Positions 8,296-17,724 of a DNA stretch of 64,000 bases are shown here, piece after piece. The DNA comes from 2-12-FULL-35-15 sp036386835. Its GTDB lineage: Bacteria; Bacteroidota; Bacteroidia; 2-12-FULL-35-15. The notes under the pieces were generated by a model. It saw only the letters and a program-made list of their open reading frames with translations, searched no databases and was not told the origin of the DNA. A program made the translations under genes and the position numbers. The DNA lies in the NCBI GenBank assembly GCA_036386835.1, contig DASVUX010000011.1:310001-374000 (forward strand), written 5' to 3'. Every line of letters begins with the position of its first letter. The first letter of the stretch is position 1.

Positions 8296-9378
8296 TTACA
8301 TGAAACTCACCTTTGCTTTTTTCTGATAAAGGAATGGGTTCGGTGTGACAAAGCGGATAAAAATTTCCGGCCCGCCACGTCCGGTACTTGCCTCGCGGAG
8401 TTTGGACGTATTGAGATCATAACTCATACCGATAGCATATTGCTGGTATTCCACCAGCAGGGAAATAATCATCGCATCCCTGTTCCTGTAATATGCACCT
8501 ATACCCACCGCTGAACGTTTCAGGTAGCCGGTGTATTTCGAATCCTGGCTGAAATAATACTTTACCATCATCCCTCCAACAATCTCGCTAGAAGGAGCCT
8601 GGATCTGTGCCATATAGCTGGGGGCAAGCGCTACATTGGAATTTGGAATCCCTACAAGAAAGTCCCCGTGAAGCACATACTTCATGTTAAGCCGTTCGCG
8701 TGTATCAGAAAGGAATTTTTGCCTGGGCTGGTTGAAATGATATAAAGAAACACCAACGTTTGCACGGAATTCATTGTTGGCACCGATGGCTTTTTCATTA
8801 TACCCATAACTCCATGCAACCCCGCCTGCAAAGTCAGGGTAAATAAAATTATTCGCGCTGAAGGTTTCACCCTGGTCTATATTTGGATCATAAGTTGTTC
8901 CGCTGTACTGGTCAGGGAAAAGAAGCTTGGAGTAATCTACTTTTTTCTGTACAAGGCTTCCCTGCAACCCCAGTGACAATGAGCTGTTATTTGTCAGAGG
9001 AACAAAAGTAGCCAGCGACAAATTTACCTGTGTTGAGCCCATGTTTCCATCGCCTGCTTTATCGCTGTAGAAGGAAAGCCCGCCCGCCATACGGTTAAAT
9101 GCTTTCTTATAAGTTTTGGTGAGGTTCTTTCCTGCTTTTTCCCAGTTGCTTCCTTTGAATTTTAACTCAATAGATGCCCCATAGGTTTTATACGGAACAG
9201 TGATGCTCCGCCATTGATCCTTATAAATAACACTTGCCCTCATTACATTTGAAATGCCGGTTAATGCCGGGTTCACAAGCGAAGGTGTTTGGTTGTATTG
9301 GGAAAAATGGAGATCCTGCGAAAAGATGTTTGCACTTGTCCCGGCTATCAGTGCTATGATGAAGATTGACTTTTTCAT
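8296..9378 (-). CDS. PorP/SprF family type IX secretion outer-membrane protein
   Basis: The 360-residue product begins with a signal peptide (MKKSIFIIALIAGTSANIFSQ) followed at once by DLHFSQYNQTPSLVNPALTG, the family hallmark at the start of the mature protein. Alternating aromatic strands follow, as in a beta barrel. PorP/SprF proteins sit in the outer membrane and are needed for surface delivery or anchoring of partner proteins with gliding-type C-termini. The gene lies 19 nt downstream of the giant SprB-repeat gene, the classic pairing of SprF with its adhesin, so it most likely exports or holds that protein. Confidence 0.93.
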   Translation of the reverse strand: MKKSIFIIALIAGTSANIFSQDLHFSQYNQTPSLVNPALTGISNVMRASVIYKDQWRSITVPYKTYGASIELKFKGSNWEKAGKNLTKTYKKAFNRMAGGLSFYSDKAGDGNMGSTQVNLSLATFVPLTNNSSLSLGLQGSLVQKKVDYSKLLFPDQYSGTTYDPNIDQGETFSANNFIYPDFAGGVAWSYGYNEKAIGANNEFRANVGVSLYHFNQPRQKFLSDTRERLNMKYVLHGDFLVGIPNSNVALAPSYMAQIQAPSSEIVGGMMVKYYFSQDSKYTGYLKRSAVGIGAYYRNRDAMIISLLVEYQQYAIGMSYDLNTSKLREASTGRGGPEIFIRFVTPNPFLYQKKAKVSFM

Positions 9379-9397
9379 GTTAGTTATGCTTTACTGA

Positions 9398-12300
9398 TTA
9401 ACGGATAAGTGAAATATTTCCTTTGGCATCCACTTTTGTCGAGTTGGTGAATGTTGCATTTATAAAATACACGAATACTGCAGGGTCCAGCGCTTTTCCG
9501 CGATAAGTACCATCCCAGCAGAAGGATGCATCGGACGATTCAAAAACCTTTTCACCCCACCTGTCATAGATATAGATTGTAAAGCTCTGGATGCAATTGC
9601 TCCATCCCTGTAAGCAAAAAATATCGTTGCGAGAATCCCCGTTTGGAGAAAATGCATTTGGCACTGCAAGGTCTTTGTTTGTAGGACAAGGGATCTCAAT
9701 GTTCACACGAACACATGCTGTGTCCTTACATGTTGCGCTGTCGGCAGTCACACAGTATGTCGTGCTTTCTGCGGGAGCTGCGGTAGTGACGGCACAAGCG
9801 GTACAACTTAACCCCGGTGCAGGCCCCCAGAGATATGTTTGCCCTCCTGAAGCAGTCAGTGTTGTGCTTTCGCCCAACATGATCGTAACATCAGGGCTCA
9901 CGGCAGCAGTAATACTTCCTGTAGATAGAACCGCAGCTACAGCGGTCTGGCTGCAACTGTTGGCATCTGTAACAGTAACCGTATAGCTCCCTGCCGCAAT
10001 GTTTGAAATGGTTGCTGTTGCTGAAGAGTTGCTCCATACGGGGCTGAGGACACCATTACCACCGCTTGCTGAGACAGAAGCCGAACCATCCGGATTTGCA
10101 CATGTGGCAGGAGTCGTACTAACATTTAACTGTATGGCCGGGGGCTGTGTAATTATTCCGGTTGCTGTATTAGAACAGCTTCCGCTGGTCACTGTAACGG
10201 TATAGGTGCCTTGCGCGAGTCCATTAACGGTAGCAGCAGCAGCTCCGCCCGGGCTCCATGAGTAAGCATATGTGCCTGTTCCACCGGAAGGCGTAACGGT
10301 GGCCGTTCCGTTGCTGTTACCGTTACAGGAAACATTTGTGGTTGAAACGCTGGCTGTAACACCGGTGCTTGGGGCAATGGTCACATTAACAGAAGAAGTG
10401 CAGTTTCCAAGGTCTGTAGCAGTAACGGTATATGTTCCCGGGGCAAGAGCTGAAGCACTTGGAGCGTTGCCTCCTGCCGGCAGCCAGTTATAGCTATATC
10501 CGGGACTTCCGCCAGTTGCGCTTATGCTTGCAGAACCATTATTAAGTCCACAGGTAGTATTAACAGATGAGCTGACAACCAGGGCAATTCCCGTTGAAGG
10601 TTGTGTTATGGTAACTGATGCCGTGCTGATACAATTGCCGTTATCGGTTACCGTAACGGTATAAGTACCTGCCGGAATACCTGTGAGCGTATTAGGAACA
10701 GTGATATTATTGGTTGTTTGCAGTGTACCGGTGCTGCCTGTCCAAACGTAGTCGTATGGTGCAGTACCGCCGGCAGTGCTTGCAGTGGCGCTGCCGTTTG
10801 TCCCGCCAAGACAACTTACATTCACCTGTGAGGATATGGTAGTTGTGGCTCCTCCTGAGTTGCTCACACTTGCTGTTGCCGAACTGAGGCAGCCGTTATT
10901 ATCAGTAATGGTAATTGTGTAGGTACCGGAAGCAAGCCCGTTAAGAACATCTGGTCCGCTGATATTATTATTTGTCTGGATTGTTCCTGCCGGTCCGGAC
11001 CATACATAATCATAAGGTCCAGTGCCCCCGCTGGCCTGTGCTGTAGCTGAACCGTTGGCAGAGCCGCAGCCTGCAGGTGTTGTACCTGTTACCGACACTG
11101 CAGCAGCGTTGGCCGGCTGGGTGATCGTAACGCTTGTATTGCTGATACATCCGCTGTTATCCGTTACAGTAACGGTATATGTTCCTGCCGGAAGGGCGCT
11201 TAATGTATTAGGTACAGTAATGTTATTTGTGGTCTGCAAAGTTCCGGCTGAACCTGTCCATACATAATCATAAGGAGAAACACCGCCTGCAGCAGATGCA
11301 GTTGCATTTCCGGTTGGAAGACCGAAACACAGGACATTTGTCTGGTTCGTGATAGTTACCGTTGCTCCTCCGATACTCGATACATTAGCAGTCGCTGAAG
11401 AAGTACAGCCATTGTTATCTGTTATTGTAACGGTATAAGTTCCTGCGGCAACCCCGTTTAAGGTGTTGGCGGTAGTTATGTTATTTGTTGTTTGCAGGAT
11501 TCCTGTGCTGCCTGTCCATACATAATCGTATGGTGAACTTCCGCCACTTGCCTGCGCTGTTGCATTCCCGGTGGAGAGCCCGCAGGGTGTGCTTGTTGTG
11601 CCGGTTATGGAGACCGCGGCTGCGTTGAGCGGTTCAGAAATAACAGCGGTAGCGCTGCTGACGCAGCCGGCATTATCAGTGACTGAAACAGTGTACGTTC
11701 CGGCAGTTAACCCGGTCAGTGAATTCGGGCCGGCAATATTGTTAGTTATCTGCAGCGTTCCGCCTGCCCCTGTCCATACATAATCATAAGGTGAAGACCC
11801 GGCAGCGGCAGTGGCAGTTGCTTCACCGGTTGCTCCGCCAAAACAAGGCACATTACTCTGTGAGCTGATGGTTACGGTTGCTCCGCCTGTACTCGATATG
11901 GTAGCTGTGGTTGTAACAATGCAGTTATTGTTGTCAGCAACTGTAACAGTATAAGTGCCAGCAGCCAGGCCGCTTAGTGAATTAGGACCTGCAATGTTAT
12001 TTGTTGTTTGAAGTGTTCCGGCCGAACCCGTCCATACATAATCATAAGGCCCTGATCCACCAGCAGCGGTGGCTGTTGCGCTTCCATTGACAGCTCCGCA
12101 AGTGGCATCGGTAAAAGAAGTGATTGATACATTTGCAGCGTTTGAAGGTTGGGTAATCACAGCAAGAGCTGTGCTGATGCATCCTGCATTATCTGTGACC
12201 GTTACTGTGTATGATCCTGCCGCGAGCCCGCTCAACGTATTTGCGCCTGCTATGTTATTTGTGGTCTGGAGCGTTCCTGAAGAACCTGTCCATACATAAT

Positions 12301-15300
12301 CATAAGGAGACGATCCTCCGCTGGCTGCAGCTGTCGCATCTCCTGAAGATGCCCCAAAACAAAGCACATTGGTCTGACCTGTGATGCTGACTGCCGCTCC
12401 GCCGGTATTTACAATAGTTGCTATCGCAGTGGCGCTGCAGCTGTTATTATCTGTGATTGTTACAGTATATGTTCCTGCAGCAAGGTTGCTTAGCGTGTTG
12501 GCAGTCGAAATATTATTTGTAGTCTGCAGCGTTCCCGCAGTGCCCGTCCATACATAATCGTATGGGCCTGTACCTCCCGAAGCTGTAGCTGTTGCACTGC
12601 CATTGCCCGCACCGCAGGATGGATCAACCGAACCGGTAATTGAAACAGATGCCGCAGAAGCAGGCTGAGTGATTGTTGCAGTTGCAGTTCCTATACAGCC
12701 GGCATTATCAGTTACAGTAACTGTGTAAGTTCCTGCTGAAAGATTGCTGAGGGTGTTGGAACCTGCAACATTATTTGTTGTTTGCAGTGTTCCTGCCGCT
12801 CCCGTCCAAATATAATCATAAGGTGATGAACCACCCGAGGCAGCAGCTGTAGCACTTCCTGTCGTCCCGGCAAAACACAGAACATGGGTCTGGGAAGAAA
12901 TGCTTACAGTTGTACCTGCTGCACTGGTGATCGTAACTGTTGTAGTGCTCGTACAGTTGTTGTTATCTGTTATAGTTACGGTATATGTACCTGCTGCAAG
13001 ACCGGATAATGTATTGGATCCGGCAACATTGTTTGTCGTTTGTAAGGTGCCTGCCGCCCCTGTCCATACATAATCATAAGGAGAGCTACCGCCTGAAGCG
13101 GCAGCAGTTGCACTTCCGTTCGCGGTACCGCATGAAGCATTAGTGGAACCTGTAATTGAAACAGTAACAGCATTTGCAGGCTGTGTGATTGTTATGGATA
13201 AAGTACCTGGGCAATTATTGTTATCGACAACATTCAGCGTATAGGTTCCTGCAGGTAAATTACTAAACACCTGGGATCCTGCAACATTGCTGAAAGTGGC
13301 GACAGTTGAAGCCCCATTCATTAAGGTGTAATCATAAGGAGAAGAACCGCCGGTTGCAGATACACTTACACTTCCTGTTGATTGCCCGAAACAATTCACG
13401 TTAACCTGCGAAGCGGGAGTCACTGTGAGAGTTGGGCATGCTGTTGGACATGCAGGAAGAGAGGCTAAGCTGTTGATCATAAGAATAGAGCCGGTATTAT
13501 CTATAAGCCTGATCGGATATGTTCCGGAGGGGGTTATTGTGGTTCCTGTAGCAAATGTGTTCCATGAACTTACAGTTGTTCCTGAACAGAAAGGAGGAAA
13601 GCAGTTTCCTCCCGGACATGCACTGCAGTCAACGGTGGTTGTCGAGTTTTGCCAGTTATAGGGAGCTGTTCCGCCGGATGCCGTAATGGTTCCATTAGGA
13701 TTTTGACATGCAGCTAATGTACAAGGGTTAACTGTGATCGAAATGGAATCTGATCCGCAGGGTAAGGTGTAAATAATGGAATGTGTTCCCGCCCCGGCAA
13801 CAGACGGACTAAATACTCCCGTAGCTGCATTGACTCCTGGTCCGCTCCAGGTTCCACCAGGAGTTGCAGCTTGTAATGTTAATGGTGCAGCGCTTGCACA
13901 TACAGGACCTGCACTGCAAATAGTGGCGTTACAACAAATAATTGTTATTGGTGCACATGCACCAAAGGAGGAAATAGATTGAACATAACCGGTTCTGGGA
14001 CCAGAAGTCTGGGTGGTTGAACCTGCGACAATTACATCTCCCGAAGTACTTACAGTAACATCAAAAACAGTAAATGGTAGAGCAACGGAACCGATCTGGT
14101 TTAAATTCGCATCATATTTAATTACTGAATTTCCTGAACCAACATACACATTTCCACAAGTATCAACATCCAACCCGCTGTTCCCCGGGATACGGCCTAC
14201 GGTCCCAAAGCCACTTGCAACGTTTATCCCACCCGGAATAGGCGCTGTTGTAATAATTGACAGATTATTTAGCGATCGTTTGGAAACAGTTGAACCGTTC
14301 TGTGTATATAAGAAATTTTTGTTGGCACGAATGGCCATTATTCCTGCATTATCATACCGATAAGAGGGATTATAGTAGGCAAAATTATAAGTGCTGTTAG
14401 TTTTGAAAATTGAACTGTTGGAGGAACAGCCTGTGAAGTTCTGATTAATTCTGCCAACGGAATCCAAAATAAGAAAGTAATATTTTCCATTTGGGGCAGA
14501 ACAAATTGACCGTACTTCATTAGGCCCTACTGCCGCTATAGGAGGTGGTGATAGTTGGGTGTCGTAGCCAACAATTTTGGTAGTAATAACATTCCCATTA
14601 GTAACGTTGAGATCAAAGATGGCTCCCCTTAAAGTAAATAAACCAGCCGTTCCTCCAATTATCAGGCGTGTTTGGTCACAATTAAAAGAAATGTTCCATA
14701 ACTCCTGTGAGTTCCCGCCTATATTATTGTTAGTCCACAGGTTTGCCCCGGCAGTGCTTACTTTTGAAATCTTGGATTGTGTTCCGGAGGTGACATATGA
14801 GTTCCCTGCCAAATCAACTGCGAATGTTCCCAGCCAGTAGTTAGCAGTATCCCATGTAGTATTGTAAGTCCATTGAAGCACACCGGTCGAACTATATTTT
14901 AATAGTTTCATTGGTGAATCGCCTCCTATAATGTAAACATTCCCCGCACCGTCTCTTTCACACTCCCATACACTATTCGAGTTTGTTAACCCGGTTGGCA
15001 TTACCGTCCACGGATCGATCGTTATTTGTTTGGTCTTATCATATGGTTCAAGAGCAAAAGAAACAGTTTTTCCTTTTTTAACAAATTTGGATGCAATTGT
15101 TGAAGAGGAATGATTTGTATAAAATGTGAAGGGAGCATGGTCAACAAGGTCCCCAAACTTAGTTGGAATAATAATATCACCATTAGTGTTCAGCCTGACT
15201 GCAGATGAATACTTCATTTTTACTAATGAAATATCGGCACCCGGGTGTAATATCAGTGCATATTTGATCCCGTTCTCAGGATGGAAAACATATTCAACAT

Positions 15301-15877
15301 CAATGTTCGGATAAAGATTTTTGTAAGTCAGCTTCCTGAAGGCCGGAATATTACTGATGTCTTTTTCTTTGCCCTTTGTACCTTTCGTAATATATACATG
15401 ATAATCAGTTGTGGGTTCTGAGGCGACCAGCTGACAATTGGTGTTAGCGCCAACCCATGTCATATTAACAATGTCAGTGGAAAACTCCATCCGGTGCTCT
15501 TCGGCTTCGATTTCAGCATGGGATTTACCATTTAAGCGTTCCCTCTGCTCACGTTCTTTTTCTTCAGCGAACTCCCTCGCACGCTCTTCCGGATCTTCAT
15601 CACTTCCTTTCTCCTTTTTCCATCTTTTCAGGAAACTGTAACTTAAGCCATTCGAGGTAAAATAGATCATGCTGGCACCCCCATCAAAAGCATATTTTAC
15701 TGCCGATCTTTCTAAGGCAGGTTCTGACGCAAGCTTAAACTGACCTTTATTCTCTATAAAGGACTTCTGAGTTTCATTTTTGGCAACCCAATTTCCAGAG
15801 GAGGTGTTTTGACAATATGTTTCGACATTAAGCGTCAGAAGTAATGCTATAGTGATAAGAGGAGCAATGCTTTTCAT
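9398..15877 (-). CDS. Giant SprB-repeat adhesin with gliding-motility C-terminal domain
   Basis: The 2159-residue surface protein has a signal peptide (1-22); a DUF7948/SBBP-type N-terminal region (about 30-295) with an inserted, highly charged E/R-rich segment near 88-125; a beta-propeller-like region (about 295-640); Cys-rich linkers; fourteen SprB-type repeats (about 815-1985); one Ig/PKD-like module; and a C-terminal gliding-motility/type B sorting domain (AVPNAFSPNGDSRNDIF to the end, about 2068-2159) for T9SS export. Ten central repeats form five alternating A/B pairs. SprB-like proteins are moved or displayed on the surface for adhesion or gliding. It is first in an operon with the PorP/SprF gene. 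The low-complexity repeats make assembly collapse possible. Confidence 0.93.
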   Translation of the reverse strand: MKSIAPLITIALLLTLNVETYCQNTSSGNWVAKNETQKSFIENKGQFKLASEPALERSAVKYAFDGGASMIYFTSNGLSYSFLKRWKKEKGSDEDPEERAREFAEEKEREQRERLNGKSHAEIEAEEHRMEFSTDIVNMTWVGANTNCQLVASEPTTDYHVYITKGTKGKEKDISNIPAFRKLTYKNLYPNIDVEYVFHPENGIKYALILHPGADISLVKMKYSSAVRLNTNGDIIIPTKFGDLVDHAPFTFYTNHSSSTIASKFVKKGKTVSFALEPYDKTKQITIDPWTVMPTGLTNSNSVWECERDGAGNVYIIGGDSPMKLLKYSSTGVLQWTYNTTWDTANYWLGTFAVDLAGNSYVTSGTQSKISKVSTAGANLWTNNNIGGNSQELWNISFNCDQTRLIIGGTAGLFTLRGAIFDLNVTNGNVITTKIVGYDTQLSPPPIAAVGPNEVRSICSAPNGKYYFLILDSVGRINQNFTGCSSNSSIFKTNSTYNFAYYNPSYRYDNAGIMAIRANKNFLYTQNGSTVSKRSLNNLSIITTAPIPGGINVASGFGTVGRIPGNSGLDVDTCGNVYVGSGNSVIKYDANLNQIGSVALPFTVFDVTVSTSGDVIVAGSTTQTSGPRTGYVQSISSFGACAPITIICCNATICSAGPVCASAAPLTLQAATPGGTWSGPGVNAATGVFSPSVAGAGTHSIIYTLPCGSDSISITVNPCTLAACQNPNGTITASGGTAPYNWQNSTTTVDCSACPGGNCFPPFCSGTTVSSWNTFATGTTITPSGTYPIRLIDNTGSILMINSLASLPACPTACPTLTVTPASQVNVNCFGQSTGSVSVSATGGSSPYDYTLMNGASTVATFSNVAGSQVFSNLPAGTYTLNVVDNNNCPGTLSITITQPANAVTVSITGSTNASCGTANGSATAAASGGSSPYDYVWTGAAGTLQTTNNVAGSNTLSGLAAGTYTVTITDNNNCTSTTTVTITSAAGTTVSISSQTHVLCFAGTTGSATAAASGGSSPYDYIWTGAAGTLQTTNNVAGSNTLSNLSAGTYTVTVTDNAGCIGTATATITQPASAASVSITGSVDPSCGAGNGSATATASGGTGPYDYVWTGTAGTLQTTNNISTANTLSNLAAGTYTVTITDNNSCSATAIATIVNTGGAAVSITGQTNVLCFGASSGDATAAASGGSSPYDYVWTGSSGTLQTTNNIAGANTLSGLAAGSYTVTVTDNAGCISTALAVITQPSNAANVSITSFTDATCGAVNGSATATAAGGSGPYDYVWTGSAGTLQTTNNIAGPNSLSGLAAGTYTVTVADNNNCIVTTTATISSTGGATVTISSQSNVPCFGGATGEATATAAAGSSPYDYVWTGAGGTLQITNNIAGPNSLTGLTAGTYTVSVTDNAGCVSSATAVISEPLNAAAVSITGTTSTPCGLSTGNATAQASGGSSPYDYVWTGSTGILQTTNNITTANTLNGVAAGTYTVTITDNNGCTSSATANVSSIGGATVTITNQTNVLCFGLPTGNATASAAGGVSPYDYVWTGSAGTLQTTNNITVPNTLSALPAGTYTVTVTDNSGCISNTSVTITQPANAAAVSVTGTTPAGCGSANGSATAQASGGTGPYDYVWSGPAGTIQTNNNISGPDVLNGLASGTYTITITDNNGCLSSATASVSNSGGATTTISSQVNVSCLGGTNGSATASTAGGTAPYDYVWTGSTGTLQTTNNITVPNTLTGIPAGTYTVTVTDNGNCISTASVTITQPSTGIALVVSSSVNTTCGLNNGSASISATGGSPGYSYNWLPAGGNAPSASALAPGTYTVTATDLGNCTSSVNVTIAPSTGVTASVSTTNVSCNGNSNGTATVTPSGGTGTYAYSWSPGGAAAATVNGLAQGTYTVTVTSGSCSNTATGIITQPPAIQLNVSTTPATCANPDGSASVSASGGNGVLSPVWSNSSATATISNIAAGSYTVTVTDANSCSQTAVAAVLSTGSITAAVSPDVTIMLGESTTLTASGGQTYLWGPAPGLSCTACAVTTAAPAESTTYCVTADSATCKDTACVRVNIEIPCPTNKDLAVPNAFSPNGDSRNDIFCLQGWSNCIQSFTIYIYDRWGEKVFESSDASFCWDGTYRGKALDPAVFVYFINATFTNSTKVDAKGNISLIR
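10590..13170 (-). repeat. Five tandem dimeric SprB repeats (about 516-bp period)
   Basis: Monomer spacing is about 257 bp, seen from the recurring SPYDYVWTG-coding segment near 10745, 10995, 11260, 11515, 11775, 12030, 12290, 12545, 12810 and 13065. Units alternate: type A carries a CG(x)xNG-like start and ends TDNNxC; type B carries NVxCFG and ends TDNxGC...ITQP. The true period is therefore the pair. Three more divergent single units lie downstream in the protein and one upstream. Confidence 0.85.
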
Positions 15878-15905
15878 TTGTGTATATTTTGCAGAAAAAT
15901 AAATA

Positions 15906-15932
15906 ATACGGACAACCTTAGGCAGTCCGTAT
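15906..15932. other. Perfect inverted repeat upstream of the adhesin gene
   Basis: ATACGGAC and GTCCGTAT (8-bp arms) are separated by 11 nt, 29 bp before the adhesin start codon. A further GTCCGT lies at about 15944. It may be an operator or a 5'-UTR stem-loop controlling the adhesin operon. I found no good -7 box in this leader. Confidence 0.4.
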
Positions 15933-16100
15933 AAATAAAGAATGTCCGTTTTGCGTGCCGATTAAAAAATAATCACACAGATAAATTGAGGCTTTGTCAT
16001 GATTTGTGGATTTTGGGTTCTTATCTTCAAAAATAGACGCACATTAAACTGGGTCAAGTTCAAAAACGGGTCATTCTTGGAAGTCTGATTCAGCATAAAC

Positions 16101-16131
16101 TTGCGGAAGCACCTTAGTTATTATATATTTG
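16101..16131 (+). promoter_or_regulatory. Promoter of the 496-residue helical protein gene
   Basis: TTG (16101-16103), 20-nt spacer, TATATTTG (16124-16131), a perfect match to the Bacteroidota consensus. The start codon is 20 nt downstream at 16151. Confidence 0.7.
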
Positions 16132-16150
16132 AGTCTATATTCTTGGCAAT

Positions 16151-17641
16151 ATGACACCATCCGAAGAACTTCACCAGCTTATTAAAAGCATGAACATGTC
16201 AGAAAAGAGATATATCAAGATATACTCTTCACGGCACGTTATAGGAGGAAAGAACAATTATCTGCGCCTGTTCGATTCGATTGACAGGCAGGATTCATAT
16301 AACGAAGCGGCTATTAAGAAGCATTTCGCGGGGGAAACATTCATCAGGCACCTTCCTTCCGAAAAAAACTACCTGTACAATAATCTGCTGGACAGTCTCA
16401 CTTTTTTCTATAAGGACAAAAGTTTCCTCGCTCGTTATTGCAATATCCTGATCGAGATTGAGATCCTTTTTAATAAAGGGCTTTTTGACCAATGCAAGAA
16501 GCTTATTAAGCGGTCCAAGAAGGAAGCGTACAGCCTTGAAAAATTCTCCATCCTGCTCCTGGTGCTGCGATGGGAAACACTTGTTTACATTAAAGATGAG
16601 GAAGAAAAAAGCCTTTACAGGAATTTTGACGAGGAGCTGAGGATCCTTGATCTTGTGAGGACGCAGTCTGCTTTTATGCAGCTTGCCTTCAATATCCAGA
16701 TCCAGATCGATAAAGGAAATGTTTCAAAAGAACTGATCAGTGAAAGTGAGAAGAGGCTGAAACAGCTTTATCCCAAAGAAAAGGAAAAGACCAGCTTCTG
16801 GATCAATTATTATTATCATTCCGCACGCGGACTCTTATTCTCTCTAAAGAACAAGCAACAGGAAAGGTTTGCGTGCTACCGGGAGATCAAGCGCGTAATG
16901 GACGAAGCCCCGCAATTCATTAAAGATTTACCCCTGATCTATCATACGAATTATAACAACCTTGTTAACGGCATGTTCGTCCTGCGAAAATTTGATGTGG
17001 CGGAAGGGCTAATCCGGAAGCAGCGGTTTTTCCTGCAGGCTCACGGCATTAAAAACCCGATCGTGCAAAAGATCAATTTTCTGAATACGGCAGAAAATGA
17101 ACTTTACCTGTACTATAAACTGGGCGATATTGAACAGGGGGAAAGAGTTGTGAAAAAGATAGAAGCGGAGGTGAAGAAGATCAAGCCATCCTTCAGCCCC
17201 GTACTGTATGACCTTCTTTTCTTTATGGCTGTAACCGATCTGATGTCGGGAAACCACAACAGATCAATAAAGTGGCTGAACCGGATTCTGAATGCGGGGG
17301 AGGAAGTATATTTCCGGAAGGAACTCCGGTTAAACACGCGTCTTCTTTACCTGATAGTGCTGTTCGAATCCAACGACTGGTTGCTTGAAAACCGGTTAAA
17401 TGCTACACGGAAACTTTTTGCAAATGAAAAATCATTTAAGCTCCAGGTGACTATCCTGGAGGCGCTGAGGATAATCTTTGAAGACAATTCCAATTCAAAG
17501 AATAAAGCGGCCTTAAAGAAACAGATCACAGAGATCAGGAAAATGCAATCAGCGTCTAATGAAGAGTTAATGAATAAAACTTTTGATTTCCTTGAATGGA
17601 TGGAGAATAAGATCGCGGACGGAAAAGGAAAATGGGCTTAG
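16151..17641 (+). CDS. Large alpha-helical protein, TPR-like, unknown function
   Basis: The 496-residue soluble product starts MTPSEELHQLIKSMNMSEKRYIKIYSSRH, with no signal peptide. Its sequence is almost entirely amphipathic helices with recurring Leu/Tyr/Phe and Lys/Glu patterns (for example LLDSLTFFYKD, LFNKGLFDQCKKLIKRSKK, KLGDIEQGERVVKKIEAEVKK), which suggests a TPR or HEAT-like superhelix used for protein binding. No catalytic motif is visible. I believe similar uncharacterised proteins are common in Bacteroidota but cannot name the family. It is transcribed alone, divergently from the adhesin operon and convergently with the efflux operon, from a strong promoter at 16101-16131. Confidence 0.8.
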   Translation: MTPSEELHQLIKSMNMSEKRYIKIYSSRHVIGGKNNYLRLFDSIDRQDSYNEAAIKKHFAGETFIRHLPSEKNYLYNNLLDSLTFFYKDKSFLARYCNILIEIEILFNKGLFDQCKKLIKRSKKEAYSLEKFSILLLVLRWETLVYIKDEEEKSLYRNFDEELRILDLVRTQSAFMQLAFNIQIQIDKGNVSKELISESEKRLKQLYPKEKEKTSFWINYYYHSARGLLFSLKNKQQERFACYREIKRVMDEAPQFIKDLPLIYHTNYNNLVNGMFVLRKFDVAEGLIRKQRFFLQAHGIKNPIVQKINFLNTAENELYLYYKLGDIEQGERVVKKIEAEVKKIKPSFSPVLYDLLFFMAVTDLMSGNHNRSIKWLNRILNAGEEVYFRKELRLNTRLLYLIVLFESNDWLLENRLNATRKLFANEKSFKLQVTILEALRIIFEDNSNSKNKAALKKQITEIRKMQSASNEELMNKTFDFLEWMENKIADGKGKWA

Positions 17642-17724
17642 CCATTTTGGTTCAAGCGAATGCCGGGCGGTGATCTTAACTTAACACGGTTACGATCTGA
17701 AGGGTCGTAATGCTGAAGAAACGG

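Noticed and set aside
10590..13170. Regularly spaced repeats as a possible CRISPR or satellite array
   Set aside because: The period is about 257 bp with diverged copies and an intact coding frame of SprB units; no short identical repeats with unique spacers.
9591..15641. Several plus-strand frames across the giant adhesin
   Set aside because: They recur with the repeat period and translate to Val/Pro/Ala-rich shadows of the SprB repeats.
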